From JABWBD01 sp040768665 (GTDB taxonomy: Bacteria > Planctomycetota > Planctomycetia > Pirellulales > Thermoguttaceae): 64,000 nucleotides of DNA. The notes under the pieces were generated by a model. It was not told the origin of the DNA and ran no database searches. It saw only the letters and a list, made by a program, of their open reading frames with translations. Position numbers and translations under genes: made by a program. Numbering within the stretch: the stretch's first letter is position 1; each line of letters begins with the position of its first letter. The stretch spans positions 62,001-126,000 of the forward strand of contig JAXGMN010000019.1 of the NCBI GenBank assembly GCA_040768665.1. Reading direction: 5' to 3'. Below are positions 8,201 through 17,501 of the stretch, piece by piece.

Positions 8201-9592
8201 TCAGGGTTTCGCAACGATAAGCCTATGTTGATTCTGACCATTGCGTAACAGGTTTATTGTAAACTCCTGCCGCCGATCGCCGACGACAACCCTGACGACA
8301 TACTCCCCGAAGAAGCCGCGGAAGCGGGCCGTACCTGCAGTGTCGGTCCTGGCCGTGAGTTTCGTCTTCCAGTCATGATTGATCAGCCTGTCCAATGCCT
8401 GGTAGGCGGCCTTGGGGTTCATGTCCTTGTCGAGTAGCCCTCCCAGGGCCTTGTTTTCGTTTTCGTAGGCGGTTCCGTCGGCGAGGTTCCACCAGGTGAC
8501 GCCCGCCATGTCCGGCGTGCTGAACCAGAGGCGGTACAGGTCGGCCACGATCGCGGCCTGCTCGGCCGGGCCTTCCTCACCGATGCCGGGAATCGTGATC
8601 TCGGTGATGTACAACGGCAGGCCGAGACGCCCGAGCCGCTGGTAGACTCCCGCCAGATGGTCCGGCGAATACGGCTCCGCCTTGAACATCGCGGCTCGGC
8701 TCGTATGAAACTGGATGCCGATTCCTTCCACGCGGAGTCCGCGGTCGAGCAAGGCCTTGATCTTCTCCTCGTATTCGGACGTGGTAATGTGAGCCTGGTT
8801 GATGCCGTCGTTGATCAGGAGCTTGACATCCTTGGGAAACAGACGCCCGGCCGTCTCGAAACACCAGGCCAGGTAGTCGTCCGGCACGACATGCCACTCG
8901 GCGGGGTGCGCCAAACGCGGAAGTTCCTCGTTGACCACGTCCCAGACGGCGATCTCATGTCCATAGCGCTCGGCGATCTCCGACATGTGCTTGTGTGCCT
9001 GCGTCCGGAGCGACTCGCCGTTGTCGCGGGCGGTCCAGTCGGGCATGAACTTGTTCTTCGCATACATCAGGGCATGCCCTTTCGGCACAATGCCGCGGGC
9101 CTTGCACCACCGGACCAGCGGGTCCGGCGGTGGGCGACGCCAGATATAGGGAGATCCCTCCGTGAACCGCGGCTTACCCTCTTCGGGCTCGAGGTCGCGC
9201 CAGTAGAACGGCAGCGTGGCGAAGTTGAACAGCCGTGCAAAGGCCTCCTCGTACTTGCGGTTCAACTCGGGCGTGTCGAGCTGTCCGAGCACGAACAGAT
9301 TGCACCCGAAGAGGAACTGGTGCGTCTTCTGTTGGACTTCCACCGCGGCCTCTGTCAAAGGCTGCCCATCCGCGCCGACAATCTTGAGCGTACATTCTCC
9401 CTTGCGGTAGCGCTCGATATCTTGGTCGATTCGCGTGGACGCGTCGCTCCATGTCTTGCGGTAGGTCTCCGGAACGTCGGCCAGCGCCGGCGCGAAGTGC
9501 GTGGCAACGGCCGCACCAAGGAGCAGGAGCGAAACCACGCGCAAGCCCCCGAGATGCGAGAGAAACAGTCTCAAGCGGCGATTGATGGACAT
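8201..9592 (-). CDS. GH10 endo-beta-1,4-xylanase family protein (paralogue 1)
   Basis: A 463-residue secreted protein starting MSINRRLRLFL, preceded by AGGAAA. After the signal peptide (to about 38) comes a short beta-rich domain, then a GH10 barrel. The acid/base Glu is in WDVVNEELP (E222) and the nucleophile in YITEITIPG (E331). GH10 enzymes cut internal beta-1,4-xylosidic bonds. The barrel is followed by a beta domain of about 70 residues. It is clearly paralogous to the next gene, with shared FLFGCN, SPYIWRRPPPD and TWWNL blocks. Both lie in one operon-like string with transport and catabolic genes. Confidence 0.88.
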   Translation of the reverse strand: MSINRRLRLFLSHLGGLRVVSLLLLGAAVATHFAPALADVPETYRKTWSDASTRIDQDIERYRKGECTLKIVGADGQPLTEAAVEVQQKTHQFLFGCNLFVLGQLDTPELNRKYEEAFARLFNFATLPFYWRDLEPEEGKPRFTEGSPYIWRRPPPDPLVRWCKARGIVPKGHALMYAKNKFMPDWTARDNGESLRTQAHKHMSEIAERYGHEIAVWDVVNEELPRLAHPAEWHVVPDDYLAWCFETAGRLFPKDVKLLINDGINQAHITTSEYEEKIKALLDRGLRVEGIGIQFHTSRAAMFKAEPYSPDHLAGVYQRLGRLGLPLYITEITIPGIGEEGPAEQAAIVADLYRLWFSTPDMAGVTWWNLADGTAYENENKALGGLLDKDMNPKAAYQALDRLINHDWKTKLTARTDTAGTARFRGFFGEYVVRVVVGDRRQEFTINLLRNGQNQHRLIVAKP

Positions 9593-9641
9593 GAGAGTTT
9601 CCTTTCTGCTGGCAGACACACAAATGCCTTCGGCTTAGGAT

Positions 9642-11006
9642 CTACGGCTTCCAGGTCAGGCGGTGCTGCGGCGGGGCGTCCTTGGACAGTTCGATTTCGA
9701 ACTGCCGCGTGCGGTCGCCGATTGTGACCTCGACCGTGTACTTGCCATGGAAACCGCGGAACTGCACCTTGCCGTCCGAGTCCGACTTGCGCTCGATTTT
9801 CGTTTTCCACTCGTGATTAATCAGTTGATCCAGCGCCTTGTACGCCGGTTTGGGCCTGAAATCTTCGTCGGCCAGCCCCCCGCCGGCAACGCCTTCATTG
9901 CCGTGAGCCGTCCCGTCGCCGAGGTTCCACCAGGTGATGCCGGCCATCTGCGGCGCGGAGAACCAGAGGCGGTAGATATCGCGGACCACACGCTCTTGCA
10001 CGGCCTCGCCATCGTCGCCGGCCGATCCGATCGTGATCTCCGTGATCCAGAGCGGCAGGCCGAACTTGGCGAACATCTCGTACGTGTCGAGCAAAGTATT
10101 CGGGTCGCAACGGTCGCTGCCGGTGTAGCCGTCGAGCGATTTGCGGCTGAAAAAGTGGAACTGGAAACCGATCCCCTCGATGCCCACTCCGTCATCGAGC
10201 AGCTTGGTGCATTGCCGGTAGTAACGGTTCGTTTCGTTCGCGGGCCAGTTGAACGTGGTCACGTCGTTGATCATCAGCAGATTGTCCGGCCGGAATCGCT
10301 TCTGCTGCTCGGTGAATGCCCAGGGAACGTACGGTGGATGATCCCGATTCTCCTTCGAAAACAGCGGGAAGTCTGGGCTGCAGACGAGCGATTCATTCAC
10401 GCCGTCCCAGATCGGGATATGTTCGGCATAGCGGTCGGCGATCTCCTGAAAACGCTGGAGGTATCGCTGGCGAAGCGCGTCCGGATCTTTGGGGATCCAC
10501 TCGGGGTTGTGCGCCCGGCTGTGCCACACGAGCGGATGTCCCTTGAGCGTCAAGGCGTGCTTCTTGGCGAACGCGACGGCCCGGTCCGGCGGCGGGCGGC
10601 GCCAGATGTAAGGACTTCCCTCGGTGAATCGCAGCTTTCCCGGTTCCGGTTCGAGATCGTCCCAGTAGAAGGCGACGGTGGCGAAATTGAACAGTTTCAG
10701 GAAGGCTTTTTCGTAGGCCGCCTCCTTCTCTTTCATCTGTCCCAGGACGAACATGTTGCAGCCGAAGAGAAAGTCGTGGGAATTTTGCGTAACGTTCACG
10801 TCCGCTCCGCCGAGCGGTTTGCCCGCAGCGTCGGTGACCGCAAGGATCGCGTCGCTCTTGCGATTTCGCTCGATGCCGTCCTCGATTCGCTTCTGAACGG
10901 CCCTGTCGTCCCAGCGCCGGAGATAGTCCTCGGGCAGCCCGGCCTTGGCGGAAGTCAGCGCGGCAAGCAGGGTGGCCGCCGCAAGAAAGCTGATTCGCGT
11001 GCTCAT
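9642..11006 (-). CDS. GH10 endo-beta-1,4-xylanase family protein (paralogue 2)
   Basis: A 454-residue secreted protein starting MSTRISFLAAATLL, preceded by AAGGAG. The architecture matches the downstream paralogue: signal peptide to about 22, short beta domain, GH10 barrel with acid/base in WDGVNESL (E205) and nucleophile in WITEITIGS (E323), then a C-terminal beta domain. The acid/base loop differs between the copies (an insertion with KENRDHPP here), which suggests different substrate branching preferences. Tandem duplication is the simplest explanation of the pair. Confidence 0.88.
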   Translation of the reverse strand: MSTRISFLAAATLLAALTSAKAGLPEDYLRRWDDRAVQKRIEDGIERNRKSDAILAVTDAAGKPLGGADVNVTQNSHDFLFGCNMFVLGQMKEKEAAYEKAFLKLFNFATVAFYWDDLEPEPGKLRFTEGSPYIWRRPPPDRAVAFAKKHALTLKGHPLVWHSRAHNPEWIPKDPDALRQRYLQRFQEIADRYAEHIPIWDGVNESLVCSPDFPLFSKENRDHPPYVPWAFTEQQKRFRPDNLLMINDVTTFNWPANETNRYYRQCTKLLDDGVGIEGIGFQFHFFSRKSLDGYTGSDRCDPNTLLDTYEMFAKFGLPLWITEITIGSAGDDGEAVQERVVRDIYRLWFSAPQMAGITWWNLGDGTAHGNEGVAGGGLADEDFRPKPAYKALDQLINHEWKTKIERKSDSDGKVQFRGFHGKYTVEVTIGDRTRQFEIELSKDAPPQHRLTWKP

Positions 11007-11050
11007 GCGTTTCTCCTTCGGGGTCTCGTGTGTAGTGCGTGTCGTGGCTT

Positions 11051-11803
11051 TCAGAGCCACAATCCTCCATCGATGAAGATCGACGCCCCGGTAATGTATC
11101 GCGCCGCGTCGGATGCCAGGAATGTGACCGTCGGGGCGATATCTTCCGGTTCGGCGATGAATCCCGCGGGGATTTTTTCGATCACCTTCGCCTCGTACGC
11201 CGGATCGGCCAGGACCTCGCGGTTGATGTCCGTCCGCGTTGCGCCGGGGCAGACGTTGTTGATCGTGATGCCGTAGCGGCTGTAGGTCTTGGCCATTTCG
11301 CGCATCATCAGGGCCATGCCGCCTTTGGTCATGCCGTACACGGCCGAAAACCCGGTCGGCGTAAGCTCGTGGAGCGACGAGATATTGATCACCCGCCCCC
11401 AGCCCGCGTCGCGCATCTTCCGCAACGCCCGCTGCGCGCAGAAAAAGGCCCCTTTGAGGTTGATGGCCATCGCGGCATCATAGGTTGCCTCGTCGAAATC
11501 GCAGACATCCGCCCGCGGCTCGATTCCGGCATTGTTGACCAGGATCTGGACGGCGCCGAACTCGGCTTCGACAGAATCGAACATCCGATCGATGTCGGCT
11601 TTCAAGGCCACGTCAGCCTGGATCGCAGCAGCCCGGCGTCCCATCGCCTTGATCTGGCGGGCAACCTCTTCCGCCTGCTCGCGGCTGCGGCTGTAATTGA
11701 CAACGACATCGGCGCCGGCACGGGCCAGATCCAGCGCGGTCGCCCTTCCAATGCCCCGTCCGGCGCCCGTGACGAGGGTGAGCTTGCCAGACAGATTTGC
11801 CAT
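11051..11803 (-). CDS. short-chain dehydrogenase/reductase (FabG-like)
   Basis: A 250-residue cytoplasmic SDR with TGAGRGIG (12-19), NNAG (90-93), Ser at about 142 and the YGMTK active site (Y156, K160). It oxidises or reduces a sugar or hydroxy acid with NAD(P). Its start codon shares one base with the stop codon of the upstream MFS gene (TGATG), so translation is coupled. In this locus it probably acts on a sugar or aldonic acid imported by that transporter. Confidence 0.88.
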   Translation of the reverse strand: MANLSGKLTLVTGAGRGIGRATALDLARAGADVVVNYSRSREQAEEVARQIKAMGRRAAAIQADVALKADIDRMFDSVEAEFGAVQILVNNAGIEPRADVCDFDEATYDAAMAINLKGAFFCAQRALRKMRDAGWGRVINISSLHELTPTGFSAVYGMTKGGMALMMREMAKTYSRYGITINNVCPGATRTDINREVLADPAYEAKVIEKIPAGFIAEPEDIAPTVTFLASDAARYITGASIFIDGGLWL

Positions 11804-13146
11804 CAGGAGGTCTCCGCAGAGAGTTGGTTGCGGGCGTAGTCTCGTGAAAATGTCGTATAGGTGGCAATCACCACGATCAGGCCGGCTGTCAGATGAACGA
11901 GCGAAAGTGAGGCGATCGCGCCGTCCAGTCCCAGAGTCCTGGAGAGCCGCGACAGCACCAGCGGCGAGAACGCGCCGGTCAGGAAGCCGAACGACAGGAT
12001 GATCCCCAGCGCGCTCGAACGGAGCCTGGATGGAATGACTTCAAAGGGCGCGGCAAAGAGGTTCGAGTCGTAGATGCCGCGAAAAAGACCGAATACGGCC
12101 AACGCCGCGCAGCAGAGCCAAAGCTGATCGGTGGCCCCCATCAGGAAGATGAACGGAGCGGCGAGGATCAGGCCGGTGTATTCGAAATTCATCCGGGCCC
12201 GCGGCCGGCGACGGGCAAGGGAGTCGGAGATCCGTCCGCCGACCACCACGCCGACGAAGGCCAGGGCATGGTGGAACGACAGCGACGCCAGGCCCGCGTA
12301 GGTAATCGAGAGGCCGAACTTGCGGTGCAACAGCGTCGGCATCCAGGTGAGATATCCGATCTGGCAGAAGACCATTCCCGCGAATGCCACGGAAAGCATG
12401 AGGACCGTCGGCTTGAGGAAGACCTCGCGAAGAACCTCGCTCAACTGGGGCCGCTGGGAGGCGGTCGAATGCGACCCGCTGCGCCGGGGTTGCGGCGTGT
12501 CGTCCATTCGCCAGACGAGAACCAACGCCCAAGCCAGACCGAACCCGCCAAACAGGTAGAACGCGGTTCGCCAGCCGAACACCTCGCCCACGTACCCGGC
12601 GGCGAAACTGGCGACAATGCCCGTATACAGCGCCGTCTGATGCAGCGACATGGCCAATGCGCGGGTCTTGTCGTGCCACTGTGTGATCAACGAGTTGGCC
12701 GAAGGGGCGTAAAACGCTTCGCCGAATCCGGACGCAATGCCTCGGAAGAGAATCAGTCCGAGGATCCCCGTACTGATGCCGGTAAGCAGCGTGCCGGCGC
12801 TCCAGACGAGCAGCATGACGACGATAATCCACTTTCGCCGCACGAGGTCGCCGATGTAGCCGCCCAACGGCACCATCGCCCCGTAAACCCACGTGAAGAT
12901 CGAGGCGACCAGGGCCAGGCTGTCGTCGGAAAGCCGCAGGTCCTTCTGGATGAGCGGGATCAGGTTGCCGTAGATCTGCCGATCCGCCTGGTGGAGGAAG
13001 AATGCGATCCAGAGCAGCCCGAGCAGTTCCCACTTGTAGGGTATCATTCGCCGGCCAGACCGCTCCTCCGCGTCAGTCGACGCGTTCGTTCCCCGGTCCT
13101 CGGAAAATTCGGTTCCCGATGCGTGAGGCTGCGAAAGTGGAGACAT
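11803..13146 (-). CDS. MFS transporter, sugar-acid/anion symporter type
   Basis: A 447-residue protein with about twelve hydrophobic segments and an MFS loop 2-3 motif GGYIGDLVRRKWII. DRQIYGNLIPLIQKDL near the first helix resembles hexuronate/galactonate-type (ACS family) symporters. AGAGGAAG lies 5 nt before ATG 13146, supporting this start although an internal ATG at 13045 begins nearer the first helix. It probably imports acidic sugars or oligosaccharide products for the SDR and enolase-superfamily enzymes encoded downstream. Confidence 0.85.
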   Translation of the reverse strand: MSPLSQPHASGTEFSEDRGTNASTDAEERSGRRMIPYKWELLGLLWIAFFLHQADRQIYGNLIPLIQKDLRLSDDSLALVASIFTWVYGAMVPLGGYIGDLVRRKWIIVVMLLVWSAGTLLTGISTGILGLILFRGIASGFGEAFYAPSANSLITQWHDKTRALAMSLHQTALYTGIVASFAAGYVGEVFGWRTAFYLFGGFGLAWALVLVWRMDDTPQPRRSGSHSTASQRPQLSEVLREVFLKPTVLMLSVAFAGMVFCQIGYLTWMPTLLHRKFGLSITYAGLASLSFHHALAFVGVVVGGRISDSLARRRPRARMNFEYTGLILAAPFIFLMGATDQLWLCCAALAVFGLFRGIYDSNLFAAPFEVIPSRLRSSALGIILSFGFLTGAFSPLVLSRLSRTLGLDGAIASLSLVHLTAGLIVVIATYTTFSRDYARNQLSAETS

Positions 13147-13313
13147 GTGTTCTTCCTCTTGATTGCGCGAGCCCGTGCCCCGAAGCCTCAGGGGTGGCCC
13201 TTATATGGCAGGCTGAACAGCAGCCAACGGACGAAGCAAAAAGGTCTTTCTCCGTTCTCTTTGTTACCTCCTGTTCAGGATTTCCATGTCTTCGAGCCGG
13301 TCGACAACGCAAC

Positions 13314-14033
13314 CTAAAAATACCCGCCACGCTCGTGAATCGCTTCAGCAGGCAATCCGGCGTCGACCCATTCTTTGATCTCCCCCTCGTTTCGTTCGAT
13401 CGTCTCGGCGCGCTCGAGCACCGCTTCGACGATCTTGCGGGGCACGACCAGCGCACCGTCGATATCGGCCAGGATCAGGTCGCCCGGTTTCAGGATGACG
13501 CCTTCGATCGCCACCGGCACCTGGTAGTGTGTGATCTTGCATCGCGACAGGGCGCCGTTCGAGGTCCGGTAGCGGTACCAGATCGGAAACTCCTGGTCGA
13601 GAATATCCTTGGTGTCGCGAATCCCGCCGTCGATAATCGCCCCGCGGACGCCCCGCTTCTTCGACGCCCGCGTCATGACGCCGCCCCAGTGCGACGCGCG
13701 ATCCAGCCCGTTGGCGTTCCAGACGCAGACCATGTTCGGGCGCAGCTCATCGAGCATTTTTACCCGCAGTTCGAGCTCGCCGCCCAGTGTTGGATCGGCG
13801 GCCGAGCGGATCGTGAAGGCGAAGCCGGCCACAACCATCTCGTCGCGCAAAGGCACGATCTCCGGAGGCAGCGCCTGCTCGACGAGGCACATCTCCCGCA
13901 ACACGTCGTTGACGGCCCCCGTATACAGTCGCTCGTATCGGCGGATAATCTCTTCCTCCGGCCGCGAGAAGCTCACCGGCTCGACGGTGTCGCGGAGCAT
14001 TTGCAGGCGGTCGGTATCCATCTTATGACTCAT
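13314..14033 (-). CDS. RraA-like protein (aldolase/dimethylmenaquinone methyltransferase fold)
   Basis: A 239-residue protein starting at ATG 14033; 14021 is an alternative and the longer open frame upstream translates intergenic DNA. The signature GAIIDGGIRD, with the preceding GG(V/M) segment and LILADIDGALVVPR, places it in the RraA/4-hydroxy-4-methyl-2-oxoglutarate aldolase family. Such proteins in sugar clusters act as class II-like aldolases or decarboxylases of keto acids. That would suit the last step after a dehydratase. It is the first gene of the minus-strand locus, divergent from the XylR-type regulator. Confidence 0.82.
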   Translation of the reverse strand: MSHKMDTDRLQMLRDTVEPVSFSRPEEEIIRRYERLYTGAVNDVLREMCLVEQALPPEIVPLRDEMVVAGFAFTIRSAADPTLGGELELRVKMLDELRPNMVCVWNANGLDRASHWGGVMTRASKKRGVRGAIIDGGIRDTKDILDQEFPIWYRYRTSNGALSRCKITHYQVPVAIEGVILKPGDLILADIDGALVVPRKIVEAVLERAETIERNEGEIKEWVDAGLPAEAIHERGGYF

Positions 14034-14129
14034 GTCAGGCAACCATCGTGTTCGCGCGCCGGGGGTGATTGCGAGCGGCTCGGGCCGCCGGCCCCGGGTT
14101 CCGGCGGTTCCATCGCCTCCTATCATACC

Positions 14130-14250
14130 CGTTCGACGTGGCGGATCCCACCGGGTCGAACTATAATATTTGTCATAATTGCTATACATTTCCAAGACAG
14201 CCTCGGCGCCCTTCGCGCCGGGCAGTTCGGGGGTTCAACGGAGACCGCAA
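14130..14250 (+). promoter_or_regulatory. divergent promoter/operator region of the carbohydrate locus
   Basis: This gap separates the RraA-like gene from the regulator. It contains an AT-rich island (14161-14192) with TATAAT at 14162-14167. The island has a partial dyad with TATA at both ends separated by 17 bases, around a TTGTCATAA centre. Such a site in otherwise GC-rich DNA is a plausible operator for the adjacent regulator and a promoter for both directions. No convincing -35 box pairs with the TATAAT at normal spacing. Confidence 0.45.
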
Positions 14251-15432
14251 GTGCCTCGTCCGTCACGGCAGCGCCAACAGCGTCGGGTTGCTTTGCTGAT
14301 CGAGTCGTCTCGTGCGTATGCCCGCGAGGTGATTCGCGGGATCGCCCAATACAATCGCGAGCACCAGAACTGGCTCGTCGAGTTCACGCCGCGCGGGCTG
14401 GAGGATCCCCCGCCGGCCTGGCTCAACTCGTGGCACGGCGACGGCATTCTTGCCCGCGTCAACGATCGGCGGATGGCCGGCACGCTGCGCCGCAAAAAGC
14501 TGCCCGTCGTCGATCTACGCCGGCGGATCCCTGTGCAAGGCGTCCCGTGGGTGGGTCCCGACGATGCGGCCGTGTGCCGGCTGATCTGGGAGCATTTCTG
14601 CGAGCGTGGTTTCGTCCATTTCGCCTTCGTCGGGGAACCACGTGGGTTGCATGGCGCGATGGATGCCCGGGCCGAACGGTTTCGCGAATTGGTGTGTTCG
14701 CGCGGAGCCCCTTGCTATGAAATCCACCTCGATGACGCGCAGGCCGGCGATCGCTGGAACAAACAGTGCAAGGAGCTTCGCCGCTGGCTGGCGACCCTGC
14801 CCCTTCCGGTCGCTGTCATGGCCTGCAACGACGACGTGGGGCTCCGCGTGCTCGATGCCTGCCGCCGCGCCTCGCTCCGTGTGCCCGACCAGGTTGCGGT
14901 CGCCGGGGTCGGCAACGACGAATGCCTGTGCGATCTTTCCCTGCCCGAGCTCACCAGCGTTCACTTGGACCCGCGGCGGATCGGCTACGAGGCCGCGGAA
15001 CTGCTAAGCCGGATGATGGAGGGCGAGCGTGACCAGCATCGCGAGTATCTGGTCGCTCCGCGGCAAATCGTCGCGCGGAGATCGACGGACGTACTGGTCA
15101 CCGACGATCCGTTGGTTGCCAAGGCGATTCTTTTCATCCGCGAGCACGCATGCGACGGAATCGACGTGCGGGCCGTCTGCCGCCACGTCTGCCGATCGCG
15201 GAGCGCCCTGGAGCCGCGCGTCAAACAGATCCTCGGCCGCACCGTGCACCAGGAAATCCAGCAAGTCCGGCTGAACCGCGCCCGAGAGCTCCTCGCGTCA
15301 ACGGACCTTCCGATCAAGCAGATCAGCAAGGCGTCCGGCTTCCGCTATCCCGAGTACCTGATGCGTGTGTTTCGGCAAACCACCGGAAAAACACTCAAGC
15401 AGTATCGCAAAGCGTTCGGCAACCGGGCGTAA
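14251..15432 (+). CDS. XylR-type AraC-family transcriptional regulator
   Basis: A 393-residue protein if started at GTG 14251, which has GGAG 8 nt upstream; ATG 14179 would add 24 weak residues. The first 280 residues form a LacI-like sugar-sensing domain (RRVALLIESSRAYAREVIRG, then VAVMACNDDVGLRVL and VAVAGVGND). The C-terminal 100 residues form an AraC HTH domain ending RELLASTDLPIKQISKASGF and FRQTTGKTLKQYR. This matches XylR, which binds a pentose and activates xylose/xylan genes. It probably controls the divergent GH10 locus. Confidence 0.88.
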   Translation: MPRPSRQRQQRRVALLIESSRAYAREVIRGIAQYNREHQNWLVEFTPRGLEDPPPAWLNSWHGDGILARVNDRRMAGTLRRKKLPVVDLRRRIPVQGVPWVGPDDAAVCRLIWEHFCERGFVHFAFVGEPRGLHGAMDARAERFRELVCSRGAPCYEIHLDDAQAGDRWNKQCKELRRWLATLPLPVAVMACNDDVGLRVLDACRRASLRVPDQVAVAGVGNDECLCDLSLPELTSVHLDPRRIGYEAAELLSRMMEGERDQHREYLVAPRQIVARRSTDVLVTDDPLVAKAILFIREHACDGIDVRAVCRHVCRSRSALEPRVKQILGRTVHQEIQQVRLNRARELLASTDLPIKQISKASGFRYPEYLMRVFRQTTGKTLKQYRKAFGNRA

Positions 15433-15491
15433 CCGTTCCCCTGGTAGTCCGCATCCCCGGCAGGTGCCGGCGGTGGGATTCGAAGCGAACC

Positions 15492-16862
15492 CTACGCTTC
15501 GATCTCGTACCCCTTGCGGCTTTCCCGTGCAAGGAACGAGTTCCCCTCGGCATCGCCGACGATTTCGCGCCGGGCCGGATCCCATTTCAGTTCGCGGCCC
15601 AGACGCATAGCGATGTTTGCAAGGTGGCAGATTTCGAGCATGCGGTTGTGCGACCAGACGTCGGAGATCGGTTGCTTCCGAGACTTCATCGACTCGATGA
15701 AGTTTGCGCTGTGGTTCTCGCTGATCTTGCCGTCATAAACCTCCTCGATCGCCCCATCCGGCAGGGGATTGTCCTTGAGGTCCTCGACAGGCTTCCCGGA
15801 GATCCGGCTGCGGTTGACGAAGAACCGCCCTTCCGACCCCTCGAAGAGAATGCCGTTGTCGCCGTCGCTGGTAATGATCATCTCCACGTTGTCGGGCATG
15901 TCGGCACGGATGGCGAACTCGGTGGCAACGTTATACCGATCGTGGACCACGGGATACCCATCCTTGTACTCGCATGCCAGGGTGTATTCCACCGGCGTTA
16001 CTTTGCTCGGCCCCGTCGCGTCGGCGCCGATCGCCCAGCATGCGATGTCGACGTGATGCGCGCCCCAGTCCGTGAGTTTTCCCCCTGAGTATTCGTGCCA
16101 GTTTCGGAAAGAGTAATGGGCGTTGCTGTAGAGCGGCACCCCGCCGCCGTAGCCTTCTCGCATCTCGGGCAGCGCCCGGTAAGGGACTTTCTCTGCCGGC
16201 CCGAGCCAGAATTCCCAATCGAGTCCTTCGGGAACGGGAGCCACGGGAATGACCGGCGAAGCAGGCATCCCGCCGATCCCGCAGGTGACCTTGTTCACGG
16301 TGCCGATGCGGCCATGCCGCACCAGGGCAATCGCCTGCAAGAAGCGACGACCGCATTCGGTGCGCTGCATCGTGCCAACCTGGAACACACGGCCTGTTTC
16401 CTTGACGGCCTTCTCGATCAACTTCCCTTCGTTGATGGTCAGCGTGAGCGGTTTTTCGCAGTAGACGTCTTTTCCTGCAACCATCGCCTCGATCACGATC
16501 TTCGTGTGCCAATGGTCGGGCGTGGCAACCATAACCGCGTCGATGTCCTTGCGCTCGAGGATTTTGCGATAGTCTTTGTAGGCATCGGGCTTCTTGCCTT
16601 GTTTCTGCTGCGTCTTTTCGACGTAGGTCCCCAGCACGTTCGAGTCGACGTCGGCGAGCGCTGCGAAATCGGCATAACCAAACGTTTTCTGAGTGATGGC
16701 CCAGCCTTGATTCCGAAGGCCGATCGTTGCGAAGACCGGGCGGTCGTTCGGCGACTGGTAGCCGAGGATCCGGTTGGTCGAGGGGAGCATGATGCTTGCG
16801 GCTCCCGCGGCGGCCACACCCTGTAGAAACTGACGACGTGTTGTTTGGCGAGAATCTGACAT
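15492..16862 (-). CDS. Tat-exported Gfo/Idh/MocA family oxidoreductase
   Basis: A 456-residue protein starting at ATG 16862, preceded by AAGGAC. The N-terminus SDSRQTTRRQFLQG is a twin-arginine signal (R9 R10) followed by a hydrophobic stretch. A Rossmann domain with ATPDHWH and VYCEKPLT (the EKP motif) follows, then the C-terminal substrate domain with a WGAHHVDIACW segment typical of planctomycete members. It is expected to oxidise or isomerise a sugar with bound NAD(P) in the periplasm. It is convergent with the regulator and not clearly part of the xylan operon. Confidence 0.88.
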   Translation of the reverse strand: MSDSRQTTRRQFLQGVAAAGAASIMLPSTNRILGYQSPNDRPVFATIGLRNQGWAITQKTFGYADFAALADVDSNVLGTYVEKTQQKQGKKPDAYKDYRKILERKDIDAVMVATPDHWHTKIVIEAMVAGKDVYCEKPLTLTINEGKLIEKAVKETGRVFQVGTMQRTECGRRFLQAIALVRHGRIGTVNKVTCGIGGMPASPVIPVAPVPEGLDWEFWLGPAEKVPYRALPEMREGYGGGVPLYSNAHYSFRNWHEYSGGKLTDWGAHHVDIACWAIGADATGPSKVTPVEYTLACEYKDGYPVVHDRYNVATEFAIRADMPDNVEMIITSDGDNGILFEGSEGRFFVNRSRISGKPVEDLKDNPLPDGAIEEVYDGKISENHSANFIESMKSRKQPISDVWSHNRMLEICHLANIAMRLGRELKWDPARREIVGDAEGNSFLARESRKGYEIEA

Positions 16863-16996
16863 GGGTTGAAAGTCCTTCTTGATCGACATTTCGCGGTTGA
16901 CCGTTACCCGGCTACGCCGCCCGGCGTCCGAATTGGTTATTGTAGTTGCTGGGCCAATCCTGCTCAAGCAACCGCGTGCGGAATCAGGACTTTTTC

Positions 16997-17501
16997 CTAA
17001 AACCGGACCATCCAGAGCCGCCTCACGGCGCCGAGTTTTCCCTCCCGGCCGGGCGAGCAGTAGAAGGCCACGTCTTTCTGAGCCGTGACCCAAACCGGCC
17101 CCTCGACCGGTCCGGTAACCGACGCATCGAGCAGCAGCATGCCTTCGCCAAAGCTATCGGCGCCGCACTGTGCAGAAAGGAACAGCCCGTCCGGCGTGCC
17201 GTAGAAGGTCCCCTCGCTCGGCAATGTCGTTGCGATCCAGCCAGGGCAACAGGCTGACGACCCAATCATGATAGCGCCGACTCCCGGTAACACTGAAATA
17301 GCCCGACGCGGGAAAGCGTCTCTTCGCTTCCGTGTCGGAAACGATAGCCAGGCTGACGTTGTGCAGGTTGTTCTGGCACTGGGCTCGCCGCGCCGCACCC
17401 CGAGCCGACATGACGGCCGGCAGGAGCAGGCTCAGCAGCATGGAGATGATCGTGATCACCGTCAGCAACTCCACCAGAGTGAAGCCGCTTGGGCTGGGCA
17501 T
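16997..17501 (-). pseudogene. DUF1559 prepilin-like protein, frameshifted
   Basis: Translation from ATG 17501 gives MPSPSGFTLVELLTV, a type IV prepilin cleavage and helix motif, then AARRAQCQNNLHN, which is diagnostic of DUF1559 proteins. After SLLPWLDRNDIAERG the frame runs into an early stop near 17154. A second frame continues sensibly from EGTFYGTPDGLFL to EGPVWVTAQKDVAFYC and stops at 16997. The break lies near 17215-17235 (GAGGGG run). The product would be a short secreted pseudopilin; the gene is probably inactive or the sequence has an indel error. Confidence 0.7.

Noticed and set aside
13147..13313. Possible further hairpin element between the MFS and RraA-like genes
   Set aside because: The stretch contains repeat-like words (CTCCTGTTCAGG, GGCAGGCTGAACAGC) but lacks the GGGGACTGG and CCTGTCCCC ends and has no clear paired arms.
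15455..15500. Sequence resembling a tRNA T-arm (TTCGAATCCCACCGCCGG on the minus strand)
   Set aside because: No acceptor, D-arm or anticodon arm can be built around it, so it is at most a short chance match or remnant.
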